Assembly (NCBI RefSeq): GCF_013408245.1
Contig: NZ_JACBYS010000001.1
Span: 2,480,001 to 2,544,000 of the forward strand
Origin: Duganella sp. 1224
GTDB lineage: Bacteria > Pseudomonadota > Gammaproteobacteria > Burkholderiales > Burkholderiaceae_D
Length of the DNA stretch: 64,000 bases
Reading direction: 5' to 3'
Below, in pieces: positions 8,984 to 17,976 of the stretch. Each line of letters starts with the position of its first letter. The first letter of the stretch is position 1. The position numbers and the translations under genes are program-made. Below the pieces are notes generated by a model, which saw only the letters and a list, made by a program, of their open reading frames with translations, searched no databases and was not told the origin of the DNA.

Positions 8984-9113
8984 TGCCGCCTCCGCTCTTC
9001 GGTTGATCTGTGCTGACTATCATACCGAAAATTGCCTTCCGCGCAGGGATAGTCTCGGATAAGCAACAGCGCCGGCCAAATGGCAGATCAGCGGCCGCCC
9101 CACTGGTCAGGGC

Positions 9114-9665
9114 TTACAGCAACAGCGGCAGCGAGTTGGGATCAAAGTCGCGCCAGTCGCCGCCGCTGATGCTGCCCTCGGCACGCTCGATGTCGTGCGC
9201 GTTCAGGCGGCGCAGGATGGCGACCGCCTGGTCGGCCTGGGCGGCGTCGTCCACCGCCACCGCGATCAGCATGCCGGACTTGCGCGGCGGCCGCACATTG
9301 CTGCCATCCTCGTCCGGCTCGCCGGCTTCCTTCATCTTGTGCAGGCTGTACAGCGAACCAACGTGGGCGCCGACCAGCGCCCCCACCACCGGCCCCACTG
9401 GCCCGGCAATCGGGATGGTGGCGCTGCCGACCACCGCCCCGGCCACGGCGCCGGTGGCGCCGCCCTTGACCACGCCCTCGTCGCTCTCCTTGGCGCCGGG
9501 CGACTTGTCGTGGTCGCCGCCCAGTTCGTGCACATCGTGCTGTCCGGGCGGATTGACGTAAAAGGAACTGATACGCGCTGCCGCAAAACCGGCGCCCAGC
9601 AGGGCCAGGCGCGCATCGGCAATTTCATCCTGCAATTGAAAATGGCCCGCAATAATCGTGCTCAT
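9114..9665 (-). CDS. Glycine-zipper stress protein with duplicated flanking domain
   Basis: 183 residues. A central glycine-zipper stretch (about 68-105, repeated G-x-x-x-G / A-x-x-x-G) suited to membrane insertion lies between two soluble segments. The N-terminal part (AGHFQLQDEIADARLALLGAGF) resembles the general stress protein 17M / DUF1269 type. A palindrome of the GTNCG-N4-CGNAC family sits about 57 bases before the ATG, so it probably belongs to the same regulon as the 15-31 kb stress genes. Exact function unknown. Confidence 0.7.
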   Translation of the reverse strand: MSTIIAGHFQLQDEIADARLALLGAGFAAARISSFYVNPPGQHDVHELGGDHDKSPGAKESDEGVVKGGATGAVAGAVVGSATIPIAGPVGPVVGALVGAHVGSLYSLHKMKEAGEPDEDGSNVRPPRKSGMLIAVAVDDAAQADQAVAILRRLNAHDIERAEGSISGGDWRDFDPNSLPLLL

Positions 9666-9721
9666 TGTTCTTCTCCTGGATTAACGTGCCCCCAGTGTGA
9701 CCCGCATGGACAGCGGCTTCC

Positions 9722-9735
9722 GTTCGCGCGCGCAC
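9722..9735. promoter_or_regulatory. GTNCG-N4-CGNAC palindrome (site 1)
   Basis: gttcgcgcgcgcac. On the minus strand it reads as a GTGCG half followed by CGAAC and GGAAG, the same extension seen at sites 15813 and 28262. It lies upstream of the glycine-zipper gene ending at 9114. Core GC alternation makes this the weakest exact match. Confidence 0.4.
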
Positions 9736-9826
9736 CGTGAAAAAGGTTGAACGCGACGGGCTTATCCGTAATAATCAGCCGATAGTATTTTCGAGCAGCA
9801 AGCTTCCATTTCGATAGGAACGCCTG

Positions 9827-11326
9827 ATGAAATTCGCTCCGCCGCCACCGCGCTACCAGCCGCTGGTCGACCTGCGCAACGGCGCGGTGGCCGGCGTCGA
9901 AGCGTGGTCGGCCGATGGCGACAGCCTCGCCCTGCTGCGCCGCAGCTGCGCCGACCGCCAGCTGTGGCGCGGTGGCGTGCTGAACGGCGACAACATCCAG
10001 CTGGCGCTCAACCTGCCCCAGCGCCAGCTGCACGATCCGCACTTCGGCGCCGGCGTGGCAGCGCTGCTGGAACAGCACGCGATCGCGCCGGCCGCGCTGA
10101 CGCTGGAGCTGGAGGAGGCGGCGCTGCTGCACGACCCGGCCGCCAGCGCCAGCACGCTGGCCTTCCTCAAGCAACTCGGCGTGTGCCTGACGCTGGACCA
10201 GTTCGGCGCCGGCCCGGCCTGCCTGCGCAACCTGCAGCGCTATCCCTTCGATTACATCAAGCTCGACAGCGCGGTGGTGCGCGCGGTCACCGACAACGAG
10301 GCCGCCGCCGCCCAGTGCCAGGCGCTGATGGCGATGGCGCTGCACCTCGGCATCCGGGTGGCGGCCGACGGCGTCCAGACCGAGGCGCAGTGCGCCTTCC
10401 TGCGTGACAATCTGTGCGACCTGATCCAGGGCGAGCTGTACGCCGCGCCGCAGCCGCCGGACCAGCTTGGCGCGCTGCTGCGCGACGACCGCCGCCTGCC
10501 GCCGCACCTGCTGCGGGTGCAGGCGCGGCGCCGCAGCCTGCTGCTGGTCGATGACGAGGTCAACATCGTGTCGGCGCTGAAGCGCCTGCTGCGCCCGGAC
10601 GGCTACGACATCCTGACCGCCCACTCCGGCGAGCAGGGGCTGGCACTGCTGGCCCAGCAGCCGGTGGACGTGATCATCTCCGACCAGCGCATGCCGGGCC
10701 TGAACGGCGCCGATTTCCTGCGCCAGGCACGCACGCTGCGGCCGGACACCATCCGCATCATGCTGTCCGGCTACACCGAGCTGCAGTCGGTGACCGACGC
10801 CGTCAACGAGGGGGCAATCTACAAATTCCTCACCAAGCCATGGAACGACGAGCAGCTGCGCGCCCACCTGCGCGACGCCTTCCGCCTGAAGGAGATCGCC
10901 GACGACAACGCGCGCCTGAACATGGAGGTGCGCAACGCCAACCACGAGCTGGCCAGTGCCAACCGCCGCATGGAGCAGCTGCTGCACCAGATGCAGCGCC
11001 AGATCGACCGCGACGAGATCAGCCTCGGCGTGGCGCGCGAGATCCTGCAGCAGCTGCCGCTGCCGGTGATCGGCATGGATGACGACGGCATGATCGCCTT
11101 CGTCAACGGCGCCGCCAGCCGCGTGTTCGAGGGCGCCGGCGCGCTGCTGGGCAACGCCGCCTGCGCCGTGCTGCCGCAGCTGTTCCCCGGCGGCGACTGC
11201 CTGCCGCCGGCCGGCCACCATGCCGACATCGGCAGCCGCCGCTACAGCGTCACCGCCTACCCGATGGGCCTGCACTCGGCGTCGCGCGGCAGCCTGATCA
11301 CGCTCAGCCCGCGGGAGGCATCATGA
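9827..11326 (+). CDS. Degenerate EAL - receiver - PAS-like signalling protein
   Basis: 499 residues. Residues 1-220 fold as an EAL domain but the catalytic signature is broken: EAL is EAW (25-27), the DDFG motif reads DQFG (124-127) and the EGVET motif reads DGVQT, so c-di-GMP hydrolysis is unlikely. A receiver domain follows (about 236-352; acidic VDDE 241-244, phospho-acceptor Asp286, Lys337), close to receivers of RpfG-type regulators. Then comes a coiled coil (355-400) and a short PAS-like domain. It is the first gene of a four-gene operon whose members overlap by 4 bases. It probably acts as a phosphorylation-gated scaffold or sensor. Confidence 0.85.
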   Translation: MKFAPPPPRYQPLVDLRNGAVAGVEAWSADGDSLALLRRSCADRQLWRGGVLNGDNIQLALNLPQRQLHDPHFGAGVAALLEQHAIAPAALTLELEEAALLHDPAASASTLAFLKQLGVCLTLDQFGAGPACLRNLQRYPFDYIKLDSAVVRAVTDNEAAAAQCQALMAMALHLGIRVAADGVQTEAQCAFLRDNLCDLIQGELYAAPQPPDQLGALLRDDRRLPPHLLRVQARRRSLLLVDDEVNIVSALKRLLRPDGYDILTAHSGEQGLALLAQQPVDVIISDQRMPGLNGADFLRQARTLRPDTIRIMLSGYTELQSVTDAVNEGAIYKFLTKPWNDEQLRAHLRDAFRLKEIADDNARLNMEVRNANHELASANRRMEQLLHQMQRQIDRDEISLGVAREILQQLPLPVIGMDDDGMIAFVNGAASRVFEGAGALLGNAACAVLPQLFPGGDCLPPAGHHADIGSRRYSVTAYPMGLHSASRGSLITLSPREAS

Positions 11327-12150
11327 ACCAGATCGCGCTGGACGACGTCATCCGCCACGTACGCGACCTGCCGTCGCTGCCGGCGGTGGTGGCCGAGCTG
11401 CTCAGCTGCATGGAGCGCGACGACATCGACCTCGGCTACCTGGCCGGCCGCATCGCGCTCGACCAGGCGCTGACCGCCAAGACGCTGCGGCTGGCCAACT
11501 CCTCGTTCTACGGCATGCCGTCCCGGGTCACCAGCATCCAGCAGGCGATGTCGGTGCTGGGCCTGCACAGCGTGCGCACCATGGTGACCGCCTGCGGCGT
11601 GATCGGCGCGGTGCCGCCGGCGGCCGGGCCGGCGCTGGACTTCGGCCAGTTCTGGCGCCACGCCATCGCCACTGCGGTGTGGGCGCGGGCGCTGGCGCGC
11701 CAGCTGCGCCAGAGTCCCGACACCGCTTTCACCGCCGGCCTGTTGCACAACCTCGGCACGCTGGTGCTGGCCACCCGCTTCCCGGCGGAATACGCGGCGG
11801 TGCCGCAGTGGCGCGCCGCGCACGTGGACGCCAGCGTGGCCGAGGCCGAGCTGGCCGTGTTCGGCGTCGACCACGCCCAGGCTGGCGGCGCGCTGGCTGC
11901 GCACTGGAAATTCCCGGCGACGATCCAGGACGCCATCTGCCACCAGCACCGCGCCAACGCCAGCGGCCTGGCGCTGGCGGTCGGCCTGGCGCACCAGCTG
12001 GCCGTGCCGGCGGCGGACGGCGACGCCCGGCGCGAGCAGGCCTGGACCACCCTCGCCGTCGACGACGCGCAGCGCCAGCAACTGAGCGAGAGCTGCCCGC
12101 GGCTGGTCAGCGACATGTGCCAGATCCTCGTCAACCAGGAGTCCCCATGA
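11323..12150 (+). CDS. HDOD domain protein
   Basis: 275 residues, nearly all one HDOD domain (residues about 10-215), a catalytically inactive relative of HD phosphohydrolases that serves as a signalling module. LPSLPAVVAELL and the segment LANSSFYGMPSRVTSIQQAM are typical. Its ATG overlaps the preceding stop by 4 bases and its own stop overlaps the kinase gene start in the same way. It probably links the receiver proteins to a downstream process such as motility or stress, as other HDOD proteins do; the target is unknown. Confidence 0.88.
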   Translation: MNQIALDDVIRHVRDLPSLPAVVAELLSCMERDDIDLGYLAGRIALDQALTAKTLRLANSSFYGMPSRVTSIQQAMSVLGLHSVRTMVTACGVIGAVPPAAGPALDFGQFWRHAIATAVWARALARQLRQSPDTAFTAGLLHNLGTLVLATRFPAEYAAVPQWRAAHVDASVAEAELAVFGVDHAQAGGALAAHWKFPATIQDAICHQHRANASGLALAVGLAHQLAVPAADGDARREQAWTTLAVDDAQRQQLSESCPRLVSDMCQILVNQESP

Positions 12151-13523
12151 AACTGCCCTCGCAAGCCGAAGTGGCGCTGGACGAATTCTTTGACGGCCAT
12201 CCGGTGGCCACCTTCGCCATCAACCGCCACCACGTCATCACCCACTGGAACCGCGCCTGCGAGCAACTGCTGGGCTGGACCCGCGCCTGCATGGTCGGCA
12301 CCCGCAACCAGTGGCAGCCGTTCTACATCAAGGAGCGGCCGCTGCTGTGCGACCTGATCGTTGCCGGCGACACCAATATCAGCGCCCACTATCCGGGGCA
12401 CAGCCACCCGTCGGCGCTGATCCCGGGCGCCTACGAGTCCGAGGACTTCTTTCCCAACATCGGCGCCAGCGGCCACTGGCTGCACTTCACCGCCGCGCCG
12501 CTGCGCGACGCCCACGGCAATGTGGTGGGCGCCATCGAGACCCTGCGCGACGTCACCGAGCGTCGCGTGGCCGAGAACGCGCTGCGCAAGTCGCGCGACA
12601 GCCTGGAGCACATCGTCGAAAAGCGCACCGCCCAGCTGGCGCAGGCCAACGACAAGCTGGAAGACGACATCCGCCAGCTGACCGAGCTGAACGACCTGCT
12701 GTCGACCGCCCAGCAGCAGCTGGTGCAGTCCGAGAAGATGGCCTCGATCGGCCAGCTGGCGGCCGGCGTGGCGCACGAGATCAACAACCCGATCGGCTAC
12801 ATTTTCTCCAACGTCGGCACGCTGCAGAACTACCTGGCGCAGCTGTTCGAGATGCTGGACGCCTACCAGGCGGCCGAGGCCAGCATCGCCCAGCCGGCCG
12901 TCACCAGCCAGCTGCGCGCGATGCGCGAGCGCATCGACCTCGACTTCCTGCGCGAGGACATTCCGGCGCTGATGCGCGAATCGGGCGAGGGCCTGGTGCG
13001 GGTGCGCCACATCGTCGACGACCTCAAGGACTTCTCGCGCGCCGACAGCACCCAGGAATGGAGCCGCGCCGACCTGCACCAGGGCATCGACTCGACGCTG
13101 AATATCGTCGCCAACGAGGTCAAGTACCGGGCCGACGTGGTCAAGGCCTACGGCGACATCCCGCCGATCGACTGCCTGCCGCTGCAGATCAACCAGGTGG
13201 TGCTGAACCTGGTGGTCAACGCCGCCCAGGCCATGGGCGAGCAGCGCGGCACCATCACGCTGCGCACCGGCATGGCCGACCAGCAGACCGTCAAGCTGGA
13301 GGTGGAGGACACCGGCAACGGCATCGCGCCGGACACGCTGTCGCGCATCTTCGATCCCTTCTTCACCACCAAGGCGGTCGGCAAGGGCACCGGGCTGGGG
13401 CTGTCGCTGGCCTACGGCATCGTGCAGAAACACAAGGGGCGGATCGAGGTCGACACCGAGCTGGGGCGCGGCACCTGCTTCCGCGTGCTGCTGCCGGTCC
13501 GCCACAACGAGGAGCAAACATGA
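12147..13523 (+). CDS. PAS-containing sensor histidine kinase
   Basis: 458 residues, with no transmembrane segment, so a cytoplasmic kinase. A PAS domain (about 8-138) holds TERR at its end, a coiled coil follows (140-195), then the dimerisation H-box GQLAAGVAHEINNPIGY with His210, and a HATPase domain with N-box, DTGNGI, F-box DPFFTTK and G-box GTGLGLSLAYGIV. The open frame runs further upstream, but the ATG at 12147 is coupled (ATGA) to the HDOD gene and gives a complete protein. It presumably phosphorylates the receivers encoded on either side of it. Confidence 0.92.
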   Translation: MKLPSQAEVALDEFFDGHPVATFAINRHHVITHWNRACEQLLGWTRACMVGTRNQWQPFYIKERPLLCDLIVAGDTNISAHYPGHSHPSALIPGAYESEDFFPNIGASGHWLHFTAAPLRDAHGNVVGAIETLRDVTERRVAENALRKSRDSLEHIVEKRTAQLAQANDKLEDDIRQLTELNDLLSTAQQQLVQSEKMASIGQLAAGVAHEINNPIGYIFSNVGTLQNYLAQLFEMLDAYQAAEASIAQPAVTSQLRAMRERIDLDFLREDIPALMRESGEGLVRVRHIVDDLKDFSRADSTQEWSRADLHQGIDSTLNIVANEVKYRADVVKAYGDIPPIDCLPLQINQVVLNLVVNAAQAMGEQRGTITLRTGMADQQTVKLEVEDTGNGIAPDTLSRIFDPFFTTKAVGKGTGLGLSLAYGIVQKHKGRIEVDTELGRGTCFRVLLPVRHNEEQT

Positions 13524-14020
13524 GCCGCATACTGCTGGTGGACGACGAACCCAACATGCTGAGCGCGCTGCAGCGGGCGCTGCGGCAAAGCAAGGCGCTG
13601 GCCGGCGCCCAGATCGAAACCTTCACCAACCCGTTCGACGCGCTGAACCGCATCTGCGTGTGCGAATTCGACCTGGTGGTGTCCGACTTCATGATGCCGG
13701 AAATGACCGGCGGCGACTTCCTGCAGGCGCTGAAGGACGTGGCGCCGACCACCGTGCGCATCATGCTGACCGCCTCCAACGACTTCAGGACGGCGATGAC
13801 GGCGATTAACGAGGCGCACGTGTTCCGCTTCATCAGCAAGCCGTGGCAGCAAGCGGAACTGGAGCAGAATATCCTGCAAGGGCTGGAGGAACGTCAGCGC
13901 CTGCTGGCCGAGGCCGGGCAGCGGCCGACGGCCCAGGAGCTGGAGGCGCGCCGGCTGGAGCAGGAGGAACCCGGCCTGCTGCACGTCAGGCGCAGCGACG
14001 ACGGCTCCATCATCCTGTGA
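13520..14020 (+). CDS. Response regulator without DNA-binding domain
   Basis: 166 residues: a receiver domain (about 3-122) with acidic pair Asp8/Asp9, phospho-acceptor Asp56 and the conserved KPW, then a charged tail of about 40 residues. There is no effector domain, so it must act by protein contact. The ATG overlaps the kinase stop by 4 bases. The gene ends one base before the stop of the convergent mtfA gene. Confidence 0.9.
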   Translation: MSRILLVDDEPNMLSALQRALRQSKALAGAQIETFTNPFDALNRICVCEFDLVVSDFMMPEMTGGDFLQALKDVAPTTVRIMLTASNDFRTAMTAINEAHVFRFISKPWQQAELEQNILQGLEERQRLLAEAGQRPTAQELEARRLEQEEPGLLHVRRSDDGSIIL

Positions 14021-14890
14021 TCACCAGCCGTAGGCGAACGACACCGGCTGCTGGGGCGGCGCCGGCGGTGGCGGCGGCGACATCCACTGGCGCGGGTCGA
14101 CGCGGTAGTACTTGAGGAATTCCGCGTACAGCTCGGCGTGGTGCTCGGCCATCTGGTACGGTTTTTCAAAGAAGGTTTCGGTGGCCACGGCAAAAAACTC
14201 GGCCGGATTGGTGGCGCCGTACGGGTCCATCACCGTCTCCATGCGGTACATGGCGCGCATGCGCAGGTTGTCGTAGTGGCGTGACAGCACTTCCGACCAG
14301 TCGGCGTAGCTGGCCGGATCGCCGAGATACGGCGCGCCGTTGGCGCGGCCCGATTCGCTGTCCAGCTGGTGGGCGAATTCATGCAGCACGACGTTGTGGC
14401 CGTCGGTCCAGTCGCCGGCGCCGCGCCGCACATCCTCCCACGACAGCACCACCCGGCCATCGTCCCACGACTCGCCCAGCATGCTCTGGCGGCCCGGCGT
14501 GATGACGCCGCCCGGCCCCACCTCGGCGCGCTGGGCAACGAATTCGGACGGATAGACCAGGATGGTGTGCAGCGCCGGATACACCTTGCTGGGCCGGTTC
14601 AGCAGCAGCAGGCAGGCCTGGCCGGCGATGGTGACCGCCATTTCATCGGTCACTTCCAGCCCGGCGCAGCCGATAAACTTTTTTTGATGCAGGAACTGCA
14701 CCACCAGTTGCCGCAACTGCTGTTGCAGCTCGGCCGGCATGTGCCGGTAGACCGAGATATTGCGCTGCAGGACCGCCTCGGCCTCGGCCGGCAGCGGCCG
14801 GGCCAGCGCCCGCCGCAGCCGCCAGCGCGGGTAGATGAAGGGCAGCGCGATCGCCAGCGCCGTCAGGCCGATCCAGATCAAAGCTTCCAT
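14021..14890 (-). CDS. mtfA: Zinc-dependent peptidase MtfA (M90 family)
   Basis: 289 residues. The gluzincin signature HEFAHQLD (His170, Glu171, His174) identifies the M90 family; E. coli MtfA is a cytosolic peptidase that binds the glucose-PTS repressor Mlc. An N-terminal hydrophobic stretch (residues 4-20) suggests membrane anchoring here. The C-terminus is Pro-rich. It is convergent with the signalling operon without any spacer. Confidence 0.9.
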   Translation of the reverse strand: MEALIWIGLTALAIALPFIYPRWRLRRALARPLPAEAEAVLQRNISVYRHMPAELQQQLRQLVVQFLHQKKFIGCAGLEVTDEMAVTIAGQACLLLLNRPSKVYPALHTILVYPSEFVAQRAEVGPGGVITPGRQSMLGESWDDGRVVLSWEDVRRGAGDWTDGHNVVLHEFAHQLDSESGRANGAPYLGDPASYADWSEVLSRHYDNLRMRAMYRMETVMDPYGATNPAEFFAVATETFFEKPYQMAEHHAELYAEFLKYYRVDPRQWMSPPPPPAPPQQPVSFAYGW

Positions 14891-14959
14891 GGGCAGCGGG
14901 GTCCGTAAGATGTCATGCCAGCCTAGATGGGGCGAGATAACAACATTTCAATACGCAAA

Positions 14960-14982
14960 CAGCCGGCGCAAGCGCCGGCTGT
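14960..14982 (-). terminator. Possible terminator hairpin after the 15007-15633 gene
   Basis: A perfect stem, cagccggcgc / gcgccggctg, lies 25 bases past the stop of the minus-strand gene. On that strand it is followed only by GTTTGCGTATT, a weak T tract. Confidence 0.45.
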
Positions 14983-15006
14983 CTGATGATACCCCTACAG
15001 GAAGAT

Positions 15007-15633
15007 TTATTCCGCTTTTTGCTGCGATGGCGCGCTGCCGAACAGGGCGGCGACCAGCGGGTCGCGCATCACCGGACCGCGGTTGACGCGGATGGCGTAA
15101 TGGGTGTCGTCGGCCAGGATGTGGAAGTGGCGGCCGCTGCCGGCCATCGCCTGCTCGCGCAGGCCTGGGCGTTCCTTGCGTGGCGGCGCGCCTTCGCGCT
15201 TCGGCTGGGCGATGGCGGCCAGGAAGGCGGCGATGCGTTCCGGATCGGGGGTCAGCTGGTAAACCGCCTTGCCCAGGTAGGTGGCGGTGCCCTCGACATA
15301 GCGCGCCAGTTCGATCACGCCGGCTTCGCGCAGGTCGCGGATGTATTTGCGGGCGCCGGACGGCGAGAATTTCAGGAACCAGGCGATTTCATCGGCCAGC
15401 ATCTCGTGCATCGACAGTTCGCCGATCAGCTTTTGCATGTTTTCAATGCGGCGCAGGGTGGCCGAGGTGGAGCGCACGCGCTCGATCGAGGCCATCGACA
15501 GCGCCGGCTTGCGGTCCAGCGGCGCCGGGGTCGAGCGGTCCATCAGGGTCAGGCGAGCCGTGGTGGACTGCATCTCCGGCGAGGCTTTCATCTCGTTTTG
15601 GACCATGGTTTGTTGTTTGCTGACTGCATGCAT
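15007..15633 (-). CDS. Predicted winged-helix regulator
   Basis: 208 residues. The middle (about 55-125) contains a winged-helix pattern (DEIAWFLKFSPSGARKYIRDLREAGVI), as in DNA-binding proteins. The N-terminus is polar and probably disordered, and the C-terminal part is unrecognised. It is divergent from ompA, and two GTNCG-N4-CGNAC palindromes lie between the two genes. It may therefore regulate or be co-regulated with the porin; this is inferred. Confidence 0.65.
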   Translation of the reverse strand: MHAVSKQQTMVQNEMKASPEMQSTTARLTLMDRSTPAPLDRKPALSMASIERVRSTSATLRRIENMQKLIGELSMHEMLADEIAWFLKFSPSGARKYIRDLREAGVIELARYVEGTATYLGKAVYQLTPDPERIAAFLAAIAQPKREGAPPRKERPGLREQAMAGSGRHFHILADDTHYAIRVNRGPVMRDPLVAALFGSAPSQQKAE

Positions 15634-15707
15634 GAGAACGCTCCTTTAAACAATGCCTGAAGTGGTACGGCTTGGATGAAGAATGCCCGTTTCGGCGCCC
15701 TCAGTCT

Positions 15708-15721
15708 GTGCGGCAACGAAC
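15708..15721. promoter_or_regulatory. GTNCG-N4-CGNAC palindrome (site 2)
   Basis: gtgcggcaacgaac, 75 bases upstream of the winged-helix gene start in the 289-base gap before ompA. Confidence 0.6.
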
Positions 15722-15812
15722 ATTATTGATGCATCTATTGCTTTACGATCGGACAAAGGAGAGGCGCATAAGTTCTGGGATTTGTGACAAATTTGATACA
15801 GCACAAAGTTTG

Positions 15813-15826
15813 GTGCGGTAGCGAAC
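15813..15826. promoter_or_regulatory. GTNCG-N4-CGNAC palindrome (site 3)
   Basis: gtgcggtagcgaac followed by ggaag, about 100 bases upstream of the ompA start. Otherwise the gap 15634-15922 holds AT-rich promoter-like sequence and no small gene that I can see. Confidence 0.65.
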
Positions 15827-15922
15827 GGAAGAACGGCACCTTGTCGCCTAATCTTCGGTCCAACAGCGATGCAACAACATTGCTGGCAGTGAAACATTTT
15901 TTAAACCATCGGGAGCCACCCT

Positions 15923-16969
15923 GTGAATAAATCCAAGAAAATCGCCCTCGCCGTCGCAGCTCTCTGCGCGTCGTTCTCCGCAATGGCCCAACAAGATCCG
16001 GTCATCAACCCATCGTGGTACATCCAGCCGAGCGTCAACGCCATCAAGCCGGATTCCGACTTCGGCACCACCGACAAGCACGGCTACGGCGCCGGCCTGA
16101 AATTCGGCAAAGCCATCAACCCAAGCTGGGACGTGCAGGGGGGCTACACCTACAGCCGCTCCAAGGATGGCGTCTACCGCTACCAGCAGGACACGCTGGG
16201 CGTGGACGGCCTGTACATGTTCTCGCGTAAATCGTTCCGTCCGTTCCTGCTGATCGGTATCGGCGCCGAGCGCGATACCGCCAACCTGCCGAACTACGTC
16301 GAGCGCCGCAAGAACTCGCCCTACCTGAGCGCCGGCCTGGGCTTCCAGGCCGACCTGAGCGAGCGTGTCGCGCTGCAAGCCGACATCCGCGACGTGCACG
16401 GTTTCCTGCGCGGCGACACCTTCCCTAGCAGCAAGAGCAACAACTACCTGCTGACCGTGGGCCTGAACATCGCCTTCGACGCGCCACCGCGCCCTGCCCC
16501 GCCGGCACCGCCGCCAGCGCCGCCAGTGGCCGAACCGCCACCACCGCCACCAGCCCCACCAGCGCCGCCGCCACCACCGCCAGCGCGCTTCGAAAAAGTG
16601 ACGATGTCGGCCACCGAACTGTTCGCGTTCGACAGCGCCAAGCTGAACCCGAACCAGCCTAAGCTGGACGACATCGCCAACGTGCTGAACACCAACAGCG
16701 GCATCGACAACGTGGTCATCACCGGCTACGCCGACCGTCTGGGCAGCGAGAAGTACAACCAGAAGCTGTCCGAGCGCCGCGCCAACGCGGTCAAGGACTA
16801 CCTGGTGGGCAAGGGCATCTCGGCCAACCGCCTGAACGCCGTGGGCAAGGGTGAAGCGAATCCCGTGGTGGAATGCCACGACAAGAAACGCGCCGACCTG
16901 ATCAAGTGCCTGGAGCCGAACCGCCGCGTGGAAGTGGAACAGATCACCATCGAACGCCGCGTGCAGTAA
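15923..16969 (+). CDS. ompA: OmpA family outer-membrane porin
   Basis: 348 residues. A signal peptide is cleaved after AMA (residue 22). An eight-strand beta-barrel follows (about 30-186), then a long Pro-rich hinge (188-220) and a C-terminal OmpA domain (225-345) that anchors to peptidoglycan (DSAKLN, GYADRLGSEKYNQKLSERRA, GKGEANP). It has a long upstream region with two copies of the window's palindrome and ends in a strong terminator, so it is a single-gene unit. The symbol is by family; many OmpA paralogues exist in this group. Confidence 0.9.
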   Translation: MNKSKKIALAVAALCASFSAMAQQDPVINPSWYIQPSVNAIKPDSDFGTTDKHGYGAGLKFGKAINPSWDVQGGYTYSRSKDGVYRYQQDTLGVDGLYMFSRKSFRPFLLIGIGAERDTANLPNYVERRKNSPYLSAGLGFQADLSERVALQADIRDVHGFLRGDTFPSSKSNNYLLTVGLNIAFDAPPRPAPPAPPPAPPVAEPPPPPPAPPAPPPPPPARFEKVTMSATELFAFDSAKLNPNQPKLDDIANVLNTNSGIDNVVITGYADRLGSEKYNQKLSERRANAVKDYLVGKGISANRLNAVGKGEANPVVECHDKKRADLIKCLEPNRRVEVEQITIERRVQ

Positions 16970-16982
16970 GCGGCTTGATGGG

Positions 16983-17017
16983 GGGCCCCGCAACCTTGGT
17001 TGCGGGGCTTTTTTATT
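16983..17017 (+). terminator. Intrinsic terminator of ompA
   Basis: The stem gccccgcaac / gttgcggggc with a 4-base loop is followed by ctttttta. Confidence 0.9.
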
Positions 17018-17037
17018 TGCAGCACCCCCAAACGGAA

Positions 17038-17091
17038 GGGTCTGCCCCCGTACGGGGTCAGACCCTGGCGCAGCGGTTTGCGGGGTGTACA
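17038..17091. repeat. REP-like palindromic element, copy 2
   Basis: gggtctg...ccgtacggggtcagaccc palindrome (one mismatched pair) followed by a tail ending tgcggggtg, as in the copy at 5889. It lies directly after the ompA terminator. Confidence 0.65.
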
Positions 17092-17112
17092 GGTGCCGCT
17101 TAAGCCTACATC

Positions 17113-17976
17113 ATGAAATCCAAAAACATCTTCTCGGTGCTGAAATGCACCGTCCTCGAATGGTTCGAACACCGCGGCAGCAGCATGGGCGCGGCGCTGG
17201 CGTTTTACACGCTGTTCTCGCTGGCCCCGATCCTGATCCTGGTGCTGGCCATCGCCGGCTGGTTCTACGGTCCGCAAGCGGCCCAGGGCGAGCTGTTTGC
17301 CCAGTTGCGCGGCCTGGTCGGCACCCAGGGCGCGGAGGCCATCCAGGCCGTGCTGGCCGGCGCCAAGAACAAGGAGGAAGGCCGGCTGGCCACCATCGCA
17401 GCCGGCGCCCTGCTGCTGTTCGGCGCCACCACCGTGTTCGCCGAACTCAAGGCCAGCCTCGACGCCATCTGGCAAGTGCCGCCGCTGACCAAGGGCACCA
17501 TGTGGGACACCGTCCGCACCCGCCTGCTGTCATTCGGCATGGTGCTGGTGCTGGCCTTCCTGCTGATGGTGTCGCTGGTGGTCAGCGCCGCACTGACGCT
17601 GCTGGAGAAATTCTGGGGCCATTACTGGAGCGACGCCGGCGTCGTCCTCACCATCATCAACATGGCGATCAGCTTCGTGGTGATCGCCGCGCTGTTCGGC
17701 GTGATCTTCAAGATGCTGCCGCGCGTCAAGCTGTCGTGGCATGACGTGACCATCGGCGCCATCGGCACCGCGGCCCTGTTCACGCTGGGGAAATATGCGA
17801 TCGGCGCGTATATCGGCAACAGCGGCGTGGCCAGCAGCTTTGGCGCGGCCGGCTCAATGATCGCCCTGCTGCTGTGGGTGTATTACTCGGCGCAGATTTT
17901 CTTCCTCGGCGCCGAGTTCGCGCGGCAATATGCGCTGCAGCTGGGCAGCTTGCGCAAGAGTTCACTCGCCGAGTAG
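17113..17976 (+). CDS. YihY/BrkB family inner-membrane protein
   Basis: 287 residues with six predicted membrane spans and the family features MGAALAFYTLFSLAPI (near 34) and LWVYYSAQIFFLGAEF (near 258). The family was once called ribonuclease BN and 'virulence factor BrkB', but members are integral membrane proteins and no nuclease motif is present. Transport role unproven. Its last 15 bases overlap the 3' end of the convergent AI-2E family gene. Confidence 0.88.
   Translation: MKSKNIFSVLKCTVLEWFEHRGSSMGAALAFYTLFSLAPILILVLAIAGWFYGPQAAQGELFAQLRGLVGTQGAEAIQAVLAGAKNKEEGRLATIAAGALLLFGATTVFAELKASLDAIWQVPPLTKGTMWDTVRTRLLSFGMVLVLAFLLMVSLVVSAALTLLEKFWGHYWSDAGVVLTIINMAISFVVIAALFGVIFKMLPRVKLSWHDVTIGAIGTAALFTLGKYAIGAYIGNSGVASSFGAAGSMIALLLWVYYSAQIFFLGAEFARQYALQLGSLRKSSLAE

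Noticed and set aside
11508..13517. 669-codon minus-strand frame
   Set aside because: Antisense to the HDOD and histidine kinase genes, which have conserved motifs and coupled starts.
17962..17976. 15-base overlap of the BrkB and AI-2E genes as a sign of a wrong stop
   Set aside because: Both C-termini are complete for their families; short convergent overlaps are ordinary in dense genomes.
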